DNA of 64,000 nt from PHAA01 sp022706565 (GCA_040769385.1 JAXGLD010000003.1:1-64000); one strand, 5' to 3'. Counted from the stretch's first letter, positions 16,891 through 31,071 are shown. The notes: generated from the letters alone by a model not told the origin. Made by a program: numbers and translations.

Positions 16891-17249
16891 TGAAGTCTTG
16901 TTCAGCAGTAACTAGCAACAGATTAACAAGTTTAGGGGATCGGATAGAAGTCGCCGACAATTTTTGGCCCAGGTTCCGGGGACTGTTGGGCAGGTCAGGC
17001 TTGGATGAAGGCGAAGGCCTATTGATATCTCCTTGCCGTTCTATTCACTGTTTTGGAATGCGATTCGCTATCGATGCCATCTTTCTGGATAAAGACTACC
17101 GGGTTGTTTCCATCCACCCAGACATGAAACCGGGAGCGATGGCCTCCAACCGCAAGGCTCGTTATGTGCTGGAACTGAAAGCTGGAGTGGCAGCTCGGCA
17201 TAACATTCAGGTTGGAGAGCAGTTTATAATTGAGCCATCAACTCGATGA
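16890..17249 (+). CDS. DUF192 family protein in the Tad operon
   Basis: 119 residues starting at ATG 16890, which overlaps the tadC stop by one base. DUF192 features are visible: RFRGLLGRSGLDEGEGLLI, CRSIHCFGMRFAIDAIFLD (the conserved H-x-F/M-x-M-x-F core) and YVLELKAG near the end. The family is often found at the end of tad operons and in archaeal genomes; no enzyme activity is established. No signal peptide is seen here. Translational coupling to tadC suggests a linked role in pilus assembly. Confidence 0.85.
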   Translation: MKSCSAVTSNRLTSLGDRIEVADNFWPRFRGLLGRSGLDEGEGLLISPCRSIHCFGMRFAIDAIFLDKDYRVVSIHPDMKPGAMASNRKARYVLELKAGVAARHNIQVGEQFIIEPSTR

Positions 17250-17299
17250 GATCCCCCCTACGGGGACTACATATGTGCTGCAGGCAAGCACTATTAAGG

Positions 17300-17437
17300 T
17301 AGCTTCGCTCCGCTCAGGATGACAAGGATTCATGTCACTCTGAACGAAGTGAAGAGTCTGATGACTTTAGATGGCAGATCCTTCGCTGCGCTCAGGATGA
17401 TACCACCAAATGTCACTCTGAGCGCAGCGAAGAGTCT
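17300..17437. repeat. Two copies of a palindromic intergenic repeat
   Basis: The second copy (about 17376-17437) has perfect arms CTTCGCTGCGCTCAG and CTGAGCGCAGCGAAG. The first (about 17300-17360) is a diverged version, CTTCGCTCCGCTCAG and CTGAACGAAGTGAAG. This GCTCAGGATGA / TGTCACTCTGA type of repeat is widespread between genes in many bacteria. It fills the gap between the end of the Tad operon and typA. Confidence 0.75.
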
Positions 17438-17455
17438 AATCAGGCATTGAAAGCC

Positions 17456-17492
17456 GAAAAACAAGAACCGAGCTCCTTACGAAGCCCGGTTT
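17456..17492 (-). terminator. typA intrinsic terminator
   Basis: Read on the minus strand, AACCGGGCT and AGCTCGGTT form a stem with an 8-nt loop, followed by CTTGTTTTT. The last codons of typA and its stop lie within this hairpin. Confidence 0.75.
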
Positions 17493-19300
17493 TTATTTTT
17501 GTCGGCTTTGGCTCTGGCATCTTTATCAAGTACAGTCTTTCGGAGTCGTAACGATTTGGGGGTTACTTCCAGGAGTTCATCGTCATTAATGAACTCCAAA
17601 CATTTTTCCAGCGACATGATCAACGGCGGCGTCAAGCGCAAGGCATCATCGGAGCCGGAAGCCCGGGTATTGGTAAGATGCTTCTTTTTACAGACGTTGA
17701 CGGTGATGTCCATGCTGCGGGCATTTTCCCCCACTATCATTCCCTCGTATACATCGGTCCCGGGACCGATGAACAGACTGCCCCGCTCCTGTACGTTGAA
17801 CAAACCGTAGGCCACGGCAGTGCCACTCTCGGAGGCGACCAGGGCTCCAACTCCGCGGGCGGCTATTTCACCCTTGAAGGGTTCGTAACGCTCAAAGACA
17901 TTGTTCATTATTCCGTTGCCCCGCGTATCAGTGAGGAATTGGGAGCGATAACCGATCAAACCCCGCGCTGGGAGCAGGAACTCCAACTCCACCGTATCAC
18001 CGTGGCCATTGTTCATCACTATCAACTCGCCTCTGCGGACGCCTAGGGCTTCTATTACCGTACCTACGAATAAGGAGGGAACATCTACATATAATCTCTC
18101 GATAGGCTCACAGACTACTCCATCGATAATCTTAAGGATGACTTCGGGACGGGTGACGGCAAACTCATATCCCTCCCGGCGCATGGTTTCTATTAATATG
18201 GACAAGTGCAATTCGCCCCGGCCTGATACCTTGAAGCAATCAGGGGTTATTTCCTCCACCCGCAGTGAAACATTGGAGAGCAGTTCCCGTTCCAGACGAT
18301 CCCGCAGGTGGCGGCTGGTTACGTAGGTTCCCTCCAAACCTGCCATGGGGCTATTGTTGATCACGAAATTCATAGACAGGGTAGGTTCGTCAATATTTAC
18401 GAACGGCACCGGCTCTACGGCATCGGTGGCACACAAGGTCTCGCCGATGGTCATGTCCTCGATCCCTGATATGGCAACGATTTCACCGGCTCCAGCCTGG
18501 AGGGCTTCGGCCCGTTTCAAACCCTCGAAAGTGTAAAGGGTATTAATCTTGACCCTGCGCTGCTGGCCATCGATACTGCACAATATCAGTTCCTGGCTTT
18601 TGCCAATTGTGCCTCGGTTGATTTTGCCCACTCCGATACGGCCCACGTAGTTGTCATAATCGATAGAAGAAATAACCAACTGGACCGGCCCGTCAATATC
18701 ACCAGCCGGGAGCGGAATATGCTCTATGATCATATCCAGCAAGGGCCGCATATCGGTGGAGTCTCCCTCCAATTCATTCATAGCGTAACCCATCTTGGCT
18801 GAAGCATAGGCCACCGGGAAATCCAATTGATGTTCATTAGCCCCCAGATCGATGAAAAGATCCAGAACTTCATCCAGTACTTCATCCGGGCGGGCGTCGG
18901 GTCGGTCGATCTTGTTTATTACTACAATAGGTTTAAGACCAGCAGCCAGCGCTTTCCTTAATACAAATCGGGTTTGGGGCATCGGCCCTTCGAAGGCATC
19001 CACCAATAGCAGGACGCCATCCACCATTTTAACGATGCGTTCCACCTCGCCGCCGAAGTCGGCGTGGCCGGGAGTGTCCACGATATTAATTTTGATTCCT
19101 TCATATAATACACTGGTGTTTTTTGATAGGATGGTGATGCCGCGCTCCCGCTCCAGGTCGTTACTGTCCAATACCCGATCCGGCATGGCCTGGTTGCTGC
19201 GATAAAGGCCGCATTGTTTGAGAAGTTTATCCACCAGGGTCGTTTTGCCATGATCGACATGGGCGATGATGGCAACGTTTCTAAGTTGTTTGGTTTCCAT
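17477..19300 (-). CDS. typA: Ribosome-associated translational GTPase TypA/BipA
   Basis: 607 residues, standard length. G1 AHVDHGKTTLVDKL (residues 14-27), switch RERGITI, G3 DTPGHADFGG and G4 INKIDRPDA are all intact. Beta-barrel domain II, EF-G-like domains III and V, and the TypA-specific C-terminal domain follow (LPARGLIGYRSQFLTDTRG is a TypA signature). It binds the 70S ribosome and supports ribosome assembly and stress growth. It has its own promoter (19354-19382) and is transcribed away from the adjacent rRNA operon. Confidence 0.96.
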   Translation of the reverse strand: METKQLRNVAIIAHVDHGKTTLVDKLLKQCGLYRSNQAMPDRVLDSNDLERERGITILSKNTSVLYEGIKINIVDTPGHADFGGEVERIVKMVDGVLLLVDAFEGPMPQTRFVLRKALAAGLKPIVVINKIDRPDARPDEVLDEVLDLFIDLGANEHQLDFPVAYASAKMGYAMNELEGDSTDMRPLLDMIIEHIPLPAGDIDGPVQLVISSIDYDNYVGRIGVGKINRGTIGKSQELILCSIDGQQRRVKINTLYTFEGLKRAEALQAGAGEIVAISGIEDMTIGETLCATDAVEPVPFVNIDEPTLSMNFVINNSPMAGLEGTYVTSRHLRDRLERELLSNVSLRVEEITPDCFKVSGRGELHLSILIETMRREGYEFAVTRPEVILKIIDGVVCEPIERLYVDVPSLFVGTVIEALGVRRGELIVMNNGHGDTVELEFLLPARGLIGYRSQFLTDTRGNGIMNNVFERYEPFKGEIAARGVGALVASESGTAVAYGLFNVQERGSLFIGPGTDVYEGMIVGENARSMDITVNVCKKKHLTNTRASGSDDALRLTPPLIMSLEKCLEFINDDELLEVTPKSLRLRKTVLDKDARAKADKNKNRAS

Positions 19301-19353
19301 TCTATTTATACCTTCCTAACCGTAAAGGATTCATTATCAGTGCAACTCTTCAA

Positions 19354-19382
19354 GTATAACAGGGTTCAGATATCCAATACAA
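19354..19382 (-). promoter_or_regulatory. typA: typA promoter
   Basis: On the minus strand TTGTAT (19377-19382) and TTATAC (19354-19359) are spaced by 17 bp, about 55 bp upstream of the typA ATG. Confidence 0.55.
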
Positions 19383-19457
19383 GATTCAGTTTCAGCTAAA
19401 TAAATAGTATATATATAAGGAAGCCTAATTTTTGTTAGTTTTTCTCCCGTGGATGTG

Positions 19458-19486
19458 TTGACAATTGTCAGCCAGGATGATAATAT
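19458..19486 (+). promoter_or_regulatory. rRNA operon promoter
   Basis: TTGACA (19458-19463), a 17-bp spacer and TAATAT (19481-19486, overlapping a TATAAT) lie about 260 bp upstream of 16S. The stretch between holds the untranslated rRNA leader with short hairpins and no open frame. Confidence 0.7.
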
Positions 19487-19748
19487 AATCCTTGCGCGCG
19501 GCCCAAGGAAGCGCGCGAAAGCTCTGATAAAACAGAACAAAGAGAGAGACGAAGTGCGAAAACCTGGGTATCGAGAAGCGGTAAGTTGAGAGACGAAACC
19601 GGGGATAGATATACAGGAACCCGAAGCGAAAGCAACGGGAAAAATGGTTTCGAAAGAAACCAGGTCCAGCGATAGTTTTTTATTAAAGAGCCATCGAATG
19701 GATTCGAAAGAAGAAGACTAAGCAGGGGAAACCCTGTAAGGGAATATT

Positions 19749-21306
<1,558 letters not shown>

Positions 21307-21622
21307 AAGGAGAAAAGATGCGTCTTGAAAAGATGTATCTACTTCTAGGTCGATCACACTTCTCTTTCTCTTGTTCGTTTTATATAAAAGGTAAAAGCAA
21401 GGAAAATCATGAAAAGGGCATTCCAAAAGGAACGCTCGATTTTCCAAAGATCTTTGAAAACTGCACAAGCGAAGTAAAGAAGAAGTAGGAACAAATTCAC
21501 TAGAGAACTCGAGAGAGTAAGCGAAAGCTTGTTTGAAGGAGAGATTCTAGAGGATAAGTTCTCTCGCGAAGGAAAGGGCGAGGCCACATGAGGGTGTGAG
21601 CTTTGTCCAAGAGAAAAAGTTA
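21307..21622 (+). other. 16S-23S internal spacer without tRNA genes
   Basis: 316 bp. No tRNA cloverleaf was found on reading it. It contains a boxA-like GATCTTTGAAAAC and the 5' half of the 23S processing stem. Open frames here are shadows. Confidence 0.75.
21449..21490 (+). other. 5' strand of the 23S rRNA processing stem
   Basis: GATCTTTGAAAACTGCACAAG (from 21449) and AAGAAGAAGTAGGA (to 21490) are complementary, with a few G-U pairs, to 24774-24794 and 24751-24764 on the other side of 23S. Together they form the long helix cut by RNase III-type enzymes. Confidence 0.75.
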
Positions 21623-24717
<3,095 letters not shown>

Positions 24718-24750
24718 AAATTCAATTTCAACGTGAGAGACACCAACAAC

Positions 24751-24794
24751 TCCTGCTTCTTCTTGAACCAACCCTTGTGCAGTTTTGAGAGATC
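24751..24794 (+). other. 3' strand of the 23S rRNA processing stem
   Basis: TCCTGCTTCTTCTT (24751-24764) and CTTGTGCAGTTTTGAGAGATC (24774-24794, with one extra base beyond the longest perfect part) are complementary to the spacer segment 21449-21490. Confidence 0.75.
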
Positions 24795-24837
24795 TTAATC
24801 CTTGAGATCTAATCAAAACTTGAGAAGAAATCAAATT

Positions 24838-24951
24838 TCCTGGTGACTATAGCGGAGAGGCCACACCCGTTCCCATCCCGAACACGGCAGTTAAGCTCTC
24901 CTGCGCCGATGGTACTGCAGTTTCCTGTGGGAGAGTAGGTCGTTGCCAGGA
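24838..24951 (+). rRNA. rrf: 5S ribosomal RNA
   Basis: TCCTGGTGACTATAGCGGAG to GTCGTTGCCAGGA closes as helix I. CCACACCCGTTCCCATCCCG and CGAACACGGCAGTTAAGCTC are the conserved loops. About 114 nt. It lies 120 bp after 23S and ends in a T-rich run that may help terminate the operon. Confidence 0.95.
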
Positions 24952-24954
24952 TTT

Positions 24955-25260
24955 TTTGTTTTTCTGGGTTATTTTAAATATCAAGGAAATGAAATGTAAG
25001 CGCTCAATAAAAGGGTGCCTGTGAAAAAAAGCCTGGCTGGGTATACCACTCCTATCTGCTTTTAGACTTTTTCGATTTAAATCTAAAAACTCTAAAAAGT
25101 CTCATATATTTTTATTTTTAAAGTTTTAAAAGAATTAGGGTAATTAGGTAATCAGGTCGTAGCTGTAATCCTTAATTAACTTGGGGACAGGCACCAAGTT
25201 ATTTTCTCCAAGTGGGGCTTACATCTTGGCCAGTATTTCCGTCATCTTTTGGTCCACAAA
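24955..25260. other. Non-coding stretch after the rRNA operon
   Basis: No gene seen. It contains an inverted repeat AGACTTTTT / AAAAAGTCT around 25064-25100, which may end rRNA transcription, and a TTGGGGACAGGCACC motif near 25180 of a type common in intergenic repeats of anaerobic Firmicutes. Confidence 0.5.
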
Positions 25261-25264
25261 CCGC

Positions 25265-25293
25265 TATACATATTTGCCAAAATGTGCTTAAAT
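25265..25293 (+). promoter_or_regulatory. Promoter of the exopolysaccharide riboswitch leader
   Basis: TATACA (25265-25270), 17 bp, TGC plus TTAAAT (25288-25293). The same layout precedes the riboswitches at 34234, 38487 and 44343. It is 20 bp upstream of the aptamer. Confidence 0.65.
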
Positions 25294-25312
25294 ATTGACG
25301 TAGAGACGAGAA

Positions 25313-25392
25313 AGGCAAACCTGCCGAAAGGCAGGGACGCAAAACTATGGGTCTAACGCTTTGGGGCTATGACTGCCAGGTTGCCGGCTAAG
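25313..25392 (+). ncRNA. c-di-GMP-I riboswitch before the exopolysaccharide locus
   Basis: GGCAAACCTGCCGAAAGGC, AGGGACGCAAAAC, GGGTCTAACG and GACTGCCAGGTTGCC form a standard class I aptamer with the c-di-GMP-selective G. A terminator follows at 25406, and the polyprenyl-phosphate sugar transferase gene starts at 25525. Confidence 0.95.
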
Positions 25393-25405
25393 AATTCGAT
25401 TGTTA

Positions 25406-25440
25406 AACCTGCCATGCAATCTGCGTGTGTAGGTTTTTTT
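25406..25440 (+). terminator. Riboswitch expression-platform terminator
   Basis: AAACCT arm with TAGGTTT and a run of seven T. The loop contains ATGCAA, partly complementary to the TTGC at the aptamer 3' end, so antitermination is possible. Confidence 0.75.
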
Positions 25441-25524
25441 ATGAGATGGATGTAAGGATAGCTTCATTGGGACTCAATTTTTCGTAATAATGAGCATAGA
25501 GGAAAACAAAAGAGAGTCAGCAAG

Positions 25525-27057
25525 ATGAATGAAAACCAGGGACAACCATCTAATGAACTGAAGGTAAATTTCCCCTGTACTGTTAAAACAGTATCTTTAC
25601 GAGCGTGGAGTTCGCTTGTGTTAAAAGAATTAATAACGATGGGCAGTTTGGTGTTAATTGACCTGGTTAGCATCGGCCTAGTATTATTGTTGGCTATTAT
25701 CGCCCGTGTCAATTTACTGCCATTGATAATCAAAGAGGCTCCCCTCACTATTCCACCGGAGTTCACTTACCATGTCTGGTGGATGATCACTATATGGTTG
25801 TTTTGCATAGCCAGGGAAGGCTTATATGTTAAGAGAATGCCCTTCTGGAGCGAAGCTAAAAGGGTCGTTCAAGCTACATTTGTCGCTTTCCTCTTTACCA
25901 TGGCCATAGTTGCCTTGGCCAAACTAAGCGATGAGGTATCCCGGACTACACTGGTTATAGCCTTCACTGCAGGTCTTTTAATACTTCCATTTGGCAGATA
26001 CCTGGGTAAGAAGATTCTCTCCAAGATAGGGCTGTGGAATGAGCCGGTCTTAATCATGGGGGCCGGCCAAACGGGAATGATGATAGCCCATTCTTTTCAG
26101 GATGATATGTATATCGGTTATAAGGTGATCGGCTTTTTGGATGACGACCCGGCTAAGAAAAGAAAGGGCGTCATCATCAGCGGGCAAAAATACAATATCC
26201 TTGGTGGTTTCGCGGACGCGCCGCATATTATTGCAGAAAAAGGTATTAGGGAGGTAATCCTCGCCGCCCCAGGAATACCTGGAACACATTTGGTCGATTT
26301 AAGTAATCAATTGAGATCCTTCACTCATTCATTTATGGTCGTACCAGATCTGATCGGTATGTCGGTAGTCGGTGGAGACCTAGACTATTTGTCAAATGAT
26401 CAGATCGTGGCCTACCGCACACATAACAATTTGGCCGATCCTATAAACATAATTCTGAAAAACCTATTTGATTTGGTAATGGGCATGGTTATTTTTCTTG
26501 TCACTATACCTTTTCTGGTTCTGTTGAGCCTGCTTATCAAACTCGATTCTCCCGGACCAGTCATTTACAGCGGCGAGAGACTGGGAAGATACGGAAAGGC
26601 GTTTAAGTGCTATAAATTCAGAACCATGTATCTCAATAATGAGGAGATACTGGAGAAACATTTAGAGATCAATCCCGATGCCATAGTGGAACTTGAAAAA
26701 TACGCAAAGCTCAAAGGGGATGATCCACGGGTAACCCGTATCGGAAAATTCTTGCGCCGGATCAGCTTCGATGAGCTTCCCCAGATTTTCAACGTTCTCC
26801 TGGGAGAAATGAGCCTGGTAGGAGCGAGACCCTATTTATTCAGTGAAAAAGGCCGTATGGGAGATAATGCGGATACGATACTTATGACAAAGCCGGGAAT
26901 GACTGGACTATGGCAGGTAAGCGGGCGAAATGAGGTAGACTTCGAGGGACGTGTAGCAATGGAAACCTGGTATATCAGGAATTGGTCGCTATGGCTCGAT
27001 ATTTCTCTGTTGATAAGAACTGTAGGCGTGGTGCTACAGAGAAAAGGGGCTTATTAA
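25525..27057 (+). CDS. Exopolysaccharide polyprenyl-phosphate sugar-1-phosphate transferase (WbaP/WcaJ type)
   Basis: Initiates a surface polysaccharide by moving a hexose-1-phosphate from a nucleotide sugar to undecaprenyl phosphate. 510 residues. Four or five N-terminal membrane helices are followed by a CoA-binding-like Rossmann module (VLIMGAGQTGMMIAHSFQ, about residue 174), a fifth helix (LVMGMVIFLVTIPFLVLLSL), and the bacterial sugar transferase domain. That domain has KLDSPGPVIYSGERLGR, YKFRTMY, LRRISFDELPQIFNVLLGEM, LVGARPY and PGMTGLWQVSGRN. First gene behind the riboswitch at 25313, so c-di-GMP gates the committed step of the pathway. The sugar specificity cannot be read from sequence. 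Confidence 0.92.
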   Translation: MNENQGQPSNELKVNFPCTVKTVSLRAWSSLVLKELITMGSLVLIDLVSIGLVLLLAIIARVNLLPLIIKEAPLTIPPEFTYHVWWMITIWLFCIAREGLYVKRMPFWSEAKRVVQATFVAFLFTMAIVALAKLSDEVSRTTLVIAFTAGLLILPFGRYLGKKILSKIGLWNEPVLIMGAGQTGMMIAHSFQDDMYIGYKVIGFLDDDPAKKRKGVIISGQKYNILGGFADAPHIIAEKGIREVILAAPGIPGTHLVDLSNQLRSFTHSFMVVPDLIGMSVVGGDLDYLSNDQIVAYRTHNNLADPINIILKNLFDLVMGMVIFLVTIPFLVLLSLLIKLDSPGPVIYSGERLGRYGKAFKCYKFRTMYLNNEEILEKHLEINPDAIVELEKYAKLKGDDPRVTRIGKFLRRISFDELPQIFNVLLGEMSLVGARPYLFSEKGRMGDNADTILMTKPGMTGLWQVSGRNEVDFEGRVAMETWYIRNWSLWLDISLLIRTVGVVLQRKGAY

Positions 27058-27090
27058 ACTCCAAATTAGGTTAAGTATTGGGGGGCGTTT

Positions 27091-28322
27091 ATGGGCAGCA
27101 GGCCTAGTAATGTGGGGATAGTAATGGACTGGAAAGTATTACAAATTAACGTGTTACTATATGGACATGGGGGGAGTAATAACCACGGTTGTGAGGCAAT
27201 TGTGAGATGTTCGGTAGATATTTTAGCGAAGGTGAATGCGAACACACCTATAGTCTTGGCAACTCATAGTGTAGAAGAAGATAAATACTGGGGACTATCT
27301 TCCATTGTTCAAGATTATATAATACAGAAATCGTCAAGGAAACATTCTATTAAGCATAAAAAGGATGCTTTTTTCAAAAAAATCGGGCATAAAGGCACCT
27401 TAAAAAATATGAATAGAGAAGTTATTAATTATGTGGACCATAAAACAGTTGCGTTCTCAATTGGTGGTGATAATTATTGTTATGGTTTTCCGCGCAACTG
27501 GATCTATCTTAACCAGGAATCCAAAGATAAGGGTGCAAAAACTATATTCTGGGGATGTTCAGTAGAACCAGAATTGTTTAAATACCGCGAAATTGTAGAA
27601 GACATGCACAGATATGACTTGATTACTCCCCGCGAGTCTATTACATATGAAGCATTAATCAGTGCCGGTGTAATCAAAAACACACACTTGTTTCCGGATC
27701 CCGCATTTATATTGAAAAGTATTGAACTTCCATTGACTGATACCTTTGTTCCCAGTAATACGGTTGGGATTAATGTGAGTCCTCTTATAATGGGACTTGA
27801 AAAAGGGAAAAACATCACACGCAAGAATTACGGAAGATTAATAGAGCATGTGCTTGAAACAACGGATATGCATATTGCTTTAATTCCGCATGTTACATGG
27901 GAAGACAATAATGACCTGGAACCTTTAACGATTTTATTTAATCAATTCAAAAAATCAGGCCGTGTTACCCTAATTGGCGATCAGTATAATTGCATGGAAC
28001 TAAAAGGCTTTATCTCCCGTTGCCGATTTTTCGTGGTGCTCGCACTCATGCCACTATAGCAGCTTATTCAACTTGTGTCCCAACCTTGGTCGTTGGATAC
28101 TCGGTGAAGGCCAGGGGCATAGCCAGGGATATCTTTGGCTCGGAGGACAACATGGTTATTCCTGTTCAATCTTTGGAACATGAAGATGATCTGGTCAACG
28201 CATTCAAATATATTCAGGAAAATGAAAGTAACATAAGACAGCATCTGCAGAATTTTATGCCGTCCTACATTGAAAAGGCCTGGCAGGCGGGCGAGGAAGT
28301 TAAAAAACTACTGGAAAAGTAG
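27091..28322 (+). pseudogene. Polysaccharide pyruvyl transferase (CsaB-like), interrupted by a frameshift
   Basis: Family members transfer pyruvate from PEP to sugars as ketals. The first frame (27091 to about 28034) carries LLYGHGGSNNHGCEAIV at the N-terminus and FSIGGDNYCYGFPRN, with HLFPDPAF further on. It then runs into nonsense after FISRCRFFV. The second frame, up to TAG 28320-28322, continues with GARTHATIAAYSTCVPTLVVGYSVKA, the conserved active-site end. Adding one G in the GTGGTG run at about 28033-28038 restores a continuous protein of about 410 residues. It may be a real loss of function, a phase-variable site or a sequencing error. The start has GGGGGG 6 nt upstream. Confidence 0.8.
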
Positions 28323-28325
28323 GCT

Positions 28326-29882
28326 TTGGTGTTGCGAGTTAATGAATTAAAGGCTGGTTCCGTTCTCTCATACATATCAATATTTGTTACGATATTAGTC
28401 GGCCTACTTTATACCCCGATTATGCTGCGGTTGCTGGGACAGGCCGAATATGGTTTATATTCCTTGATTGGCTCCTTGGCCGCATACCTCACCATTTTGG
28501 ATTTAGGTCTGGGTAATGCGATAGTAAGATATAATGCCAGAAACAGGGCCATTGGGGATAAGGCTGCCGAGGCCAGTCTTAACGGAATGTTCCTGGTCCT
28601 TTACTCCTTTATCGGACTGGTTACCCTGATTATCGGTGCAATACTGTATTTGAATCTCGGCAATATGTTTGGGCCGAGTCTGTCGGCACTTGAATTGGGG
28701 AAAGCCCGCATAATGATGGCATTGTTGGTATTCAACTTTACCGTTTCGTTTCCATTGGGGATTTTTGGCTCACTAGTTCAGGCTTATGAGAAGTTCATAT
28801 TTATTAAGGTGCTGGCCATAATCCGGTCCATATTGGGCCCGTGTATCATGTTGCCTTTCCTTTACATGGGATTTGGTGCAGTGCCCATGGTGGTGATCAA
28901 TACCTCATTAAATATCCTATTGCTGCTGATTAATATGATTTATGCCATTAGGGTTCTGAATGCCCGACTGTCTTTGAAAGGGTTTGATTATCCGTTGCTT
29001 GCAGAGATCGCCGGATATTCGTTCTTTATTTTCTTAGGAATAATTGTGGACAAGGTCTATTGGAGCACTGGTCAGTTTATTCTGGGTATTGTCTCAGGCA
29101 CGGTAGTGGTCGCGATATATTCCATAGCCATACAGCTGAGCACGATGTATATGATGTTTTCTACCGCAATCAGCGGGGTTCTGCTGCCGAAGGTTACGAT
29201 GATGGTGGCCAAGGATGCCAGCAGCACGGATCTGTCAGACTTGATGATAAAGATTGGCCGGATTCAACATGTAGTCATGGCTTATATAATAAGCGGTTTT
29301 ATTTTGTTCGGGTACGCTTTCATAATTATTTGGGCCGGTGCGAATTACAGTGAAGCCTATTACATGGCCTTGCTCTTAATGATACCGATTACGGTGCCGC
29401 TTATTCAAAATGTGGGAATAGCCATTCTACAGGCTCAGAATAGGATGGCATTCCGTTCGTGGCTGTATCTGGCGATTGCCGTAGTAAATGTTCTGGTCAG
29501 CATCCCCTTGGCCAGGATAATGGGAGGGCTGGGTTGTGCCATCGCAACCGGGGCATCCTTATTGATCGGAAACGTGTTTATTATAAACATCTGTTACCAT
29601 CGGAAGATTGGGCTAAACATACGGCTCTTTTGGAGAAACATTGCTGTTATGACGCTGCCCGTAGCCGGGGCTTTTTTGTGTGGATACATTATTAACAGTG
29701 CTATTACACAGAACAGTATTGCTATGGTGGCTCTTAAGATATTGATCTATTCGGTCATATACGTGCTCGTGATGTGGTTCTTTGGAATTAATGCGTATGA
29801 GAGGGAACTGTTTGCATCTCCAGCAAGAAAAATGGCGGGAATATTCGGGCGCAGTCAGTTAGGGGTTCGGGTAAATGATTGA
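28326..29882 (+). CDS. Oligosaccharide-lipid flippase (Wzx, MATE-like/MOP superfamily)
   Basis: 518-residue membrane protein with about 12-14 helices. LSYISIFVTILVGLLYTPIMLRLLGQAEYGLYSL is the typical Wzx opening (polysaccharide biosynthesis protein family), followed by LDLGLGNAIVRYNAR. It moves undecaprenyl-linked repeat units to the outer face. The start codon is a TTG at 28326 (GTG 28329 or TTG 28332 are alternatives), just after the pyruvyl transferase stop. Its end overlaps the next gene by 8 bp, so it is coupled to the FrhB-like protein. Confidence 0.88.
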   Translation: MVLRVNELKAGSVLSYISIFVTILVGLLYTPIMLRLLGQAEYGLYSLIGSLAAYLTILDLGLGNAIVRYNARNRAIGDKAAEASLNGMFLVLYSFIGLVTLIIGAILYLNLGNMFGPSLSALELGKARIMMALLVFNFTVSFPLGIFGSLVQAYEKFIFIKVLAIIRSILGPCIMLPFLYMGFGAVPMVVINTSLNILLLLINMIYAIRVLNARLSLKGFDYPLLAEIAGYSFFIFLGIIVDKVYWSTGQFILGIVSGTVVVAIYSIAIQLSTMYMMFSTAISGVLLPKVTMMVAKDASSTDLSDLMIKIGRIQHVVMAYIISGFILFGYAFIIIWAGANYSEAYYMALLLMIPITVPLIQNVGIAILQAQNRMAFRSWLYLAIAVVNVLVSIPLARIMGGLGCAIATGASLLIGNVFIINICYHRKIGLNIRLFWRNIAVMTLPVAGAFLCGYIINSAITQNSIAMVALKILIYSVIYVLVMWFFGINAYERELFASPARKMAGIFGRSQLGVRVND

Positions 29883-31062
29883 AATTGAGGATAAAAGGAA
29901 TTGTTCAGGATGTCATAGTTGCTATGCCATCTGTCCGCTGCAATGTATCAGTATGGAACCAGATAGGGAGGGGTTCTGGTATCCACGGGTGGATGCCGAA
30001 GTGTGTACTGAGTGCGGCTTATGCGACGAAGCCTGCCCGATTATTAGCCCCACTATTCATAATGGCTCGGTATCTGCATTCGCTTGCATCAACCGGAATG
30101 ATGAAATCCGGGAAAAGAGTTCCTCCGGGGGAGTATTTAGCTTAATAGCAGAAGCAATCATTATTCGAAACGGTATAGTTTTTGGGGCGGGTTTCGACGA
30201 GAATTTCGACGTGGTACATGGCTGGACTCACAGCATTGAAGGATTAAGCGCATTCAGAGGTTCTAAATATGTACAGAGCCGCATCGGAAATGCTTTGATA
30301 GAGGTTCAAGAATTCCTTGAAGCGGGCAGACCGGTCTTGTTTTCGGGAACCCCTTGCCAGATTGCCGGATTGTATTCTTATCTGGGCAAAGAATACAGCA
30401 ACTTGTTTTGTGTCGATATCGTCTGCCATGGGGTACCTTCGCCCCGGGTGTGGCAGCGCTATAGAATGCAAATGGAAGAGCGCTGCCGGGCCCAGGTGCA
30501 GAGAATAGCTTTCAGGCGCAAGGATTGCGGCTGGAAGCTATACTCTGTGTCATTCTCATTCGATAATGACACAGAGTATAGCCAACCGCTGACAAATGAT
30601 ATATATATGAAGGGGTTTTTGAGCAACCTGTATCTTCGGGCTTCCTGCTATTCCTGCCATTTTAAATCGCTCAATCGCCCCAGTGACATTACCTTGGCGG
30701 ATTTCTGGGGGATAGAAAATGTTCTTCCGCATCTGGATGATGATAAGGGTACGTCACTAGTCTTGGTCCACACGGAAAAAGGTGCTGCCATGTTAGCAAC
30801 TCTAGCTGACAAGATGATCTGTGAGAAGGTGGATGTAAACAAAGCTATATCCTTTAATTCGTCAGTAATAAAGTCTGTTGCCATGAACTCGAAAAGGGAA
30901 GAGTTTTTTACTGAGTTGGACAAGGGTGAAGATGTTTTTAGTCTTATCGAAAAACATGTTGATTTTAGTCCACTACAGTGGTTATTTTGTAAATTCAGAC
31001 AATATCTGTTTACTAGGCCAAAAGTTCATAATAACTATGGTAAGAAAATAAGACATGAATAG
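29875..31062 (+). CDS. Ferredoxin plus F420 hydrogenase/dehydrogenase beta-subunit-like protein
   Basis: 395 residues. The N-terminal double 4Fe-4S ferredoxin has CSGCHSCYAICPLQC (about 9-23) and CTECGLCDEACPI (about 43-55). An FrhB-type N domain (SSGGVFSLIAEAI, FRGSKYVQS) and C domain (SGTPCQIAGLY, DIVCHGVPSP, CYSCHFKS, DITLADFWGI) follow. Proteins of this build recur in surface polysaccharide loci next to pyruvyl transferases; a redox step on the glycan is assumed but no reaction is established. Eight-base overlap with the flippase gene. Confidence 0.85.
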   Translation: MIEIEDKRNCSGCHSCYAICPLQCISMEPDREGFWYPRVDAEVCTECGLCDEACPIISPTIHNGSVSAFACINRNDEIREKSSSGGVFSLIAEAIIIRNGIVFGAGFDENFDVVHGWTHSIEGLSAFRGSKYVQSRIGNALIEVQEFLEAGRPVLFSGTPCQIAGLYSYLGKEYSNLFCVDIVCHGVPSPRVWQRYRMQMEERCRAQVQRIAFRRKDCGWKLYSVSFSFDNDTEYSQPLTNDIYMKGFLSNLYLRASCYSCHFKSLNRPSDITLADFWGIENVLPHLDDDKGTSLVLVHTEKGAAMLATLADKMICEKVDVNKAISFNSSVIKSVAMNSKREEFFTELDKGEDVFSLIEKHVDFSPLQWLFCKFRQYLFTRPKVHNNYGKKIRHE

Positions 31063-31071
31063 GGAAAACCG

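Noticed and set aside
21307..21622. Search for tRNA-Ile or tRNA-Ala in the rRNA spacer
   Set aside because: No GTTCGAATC-type T loop with matching acceptor stem was found; the spacer is occupied by the processing stem and boxA-like sequence.
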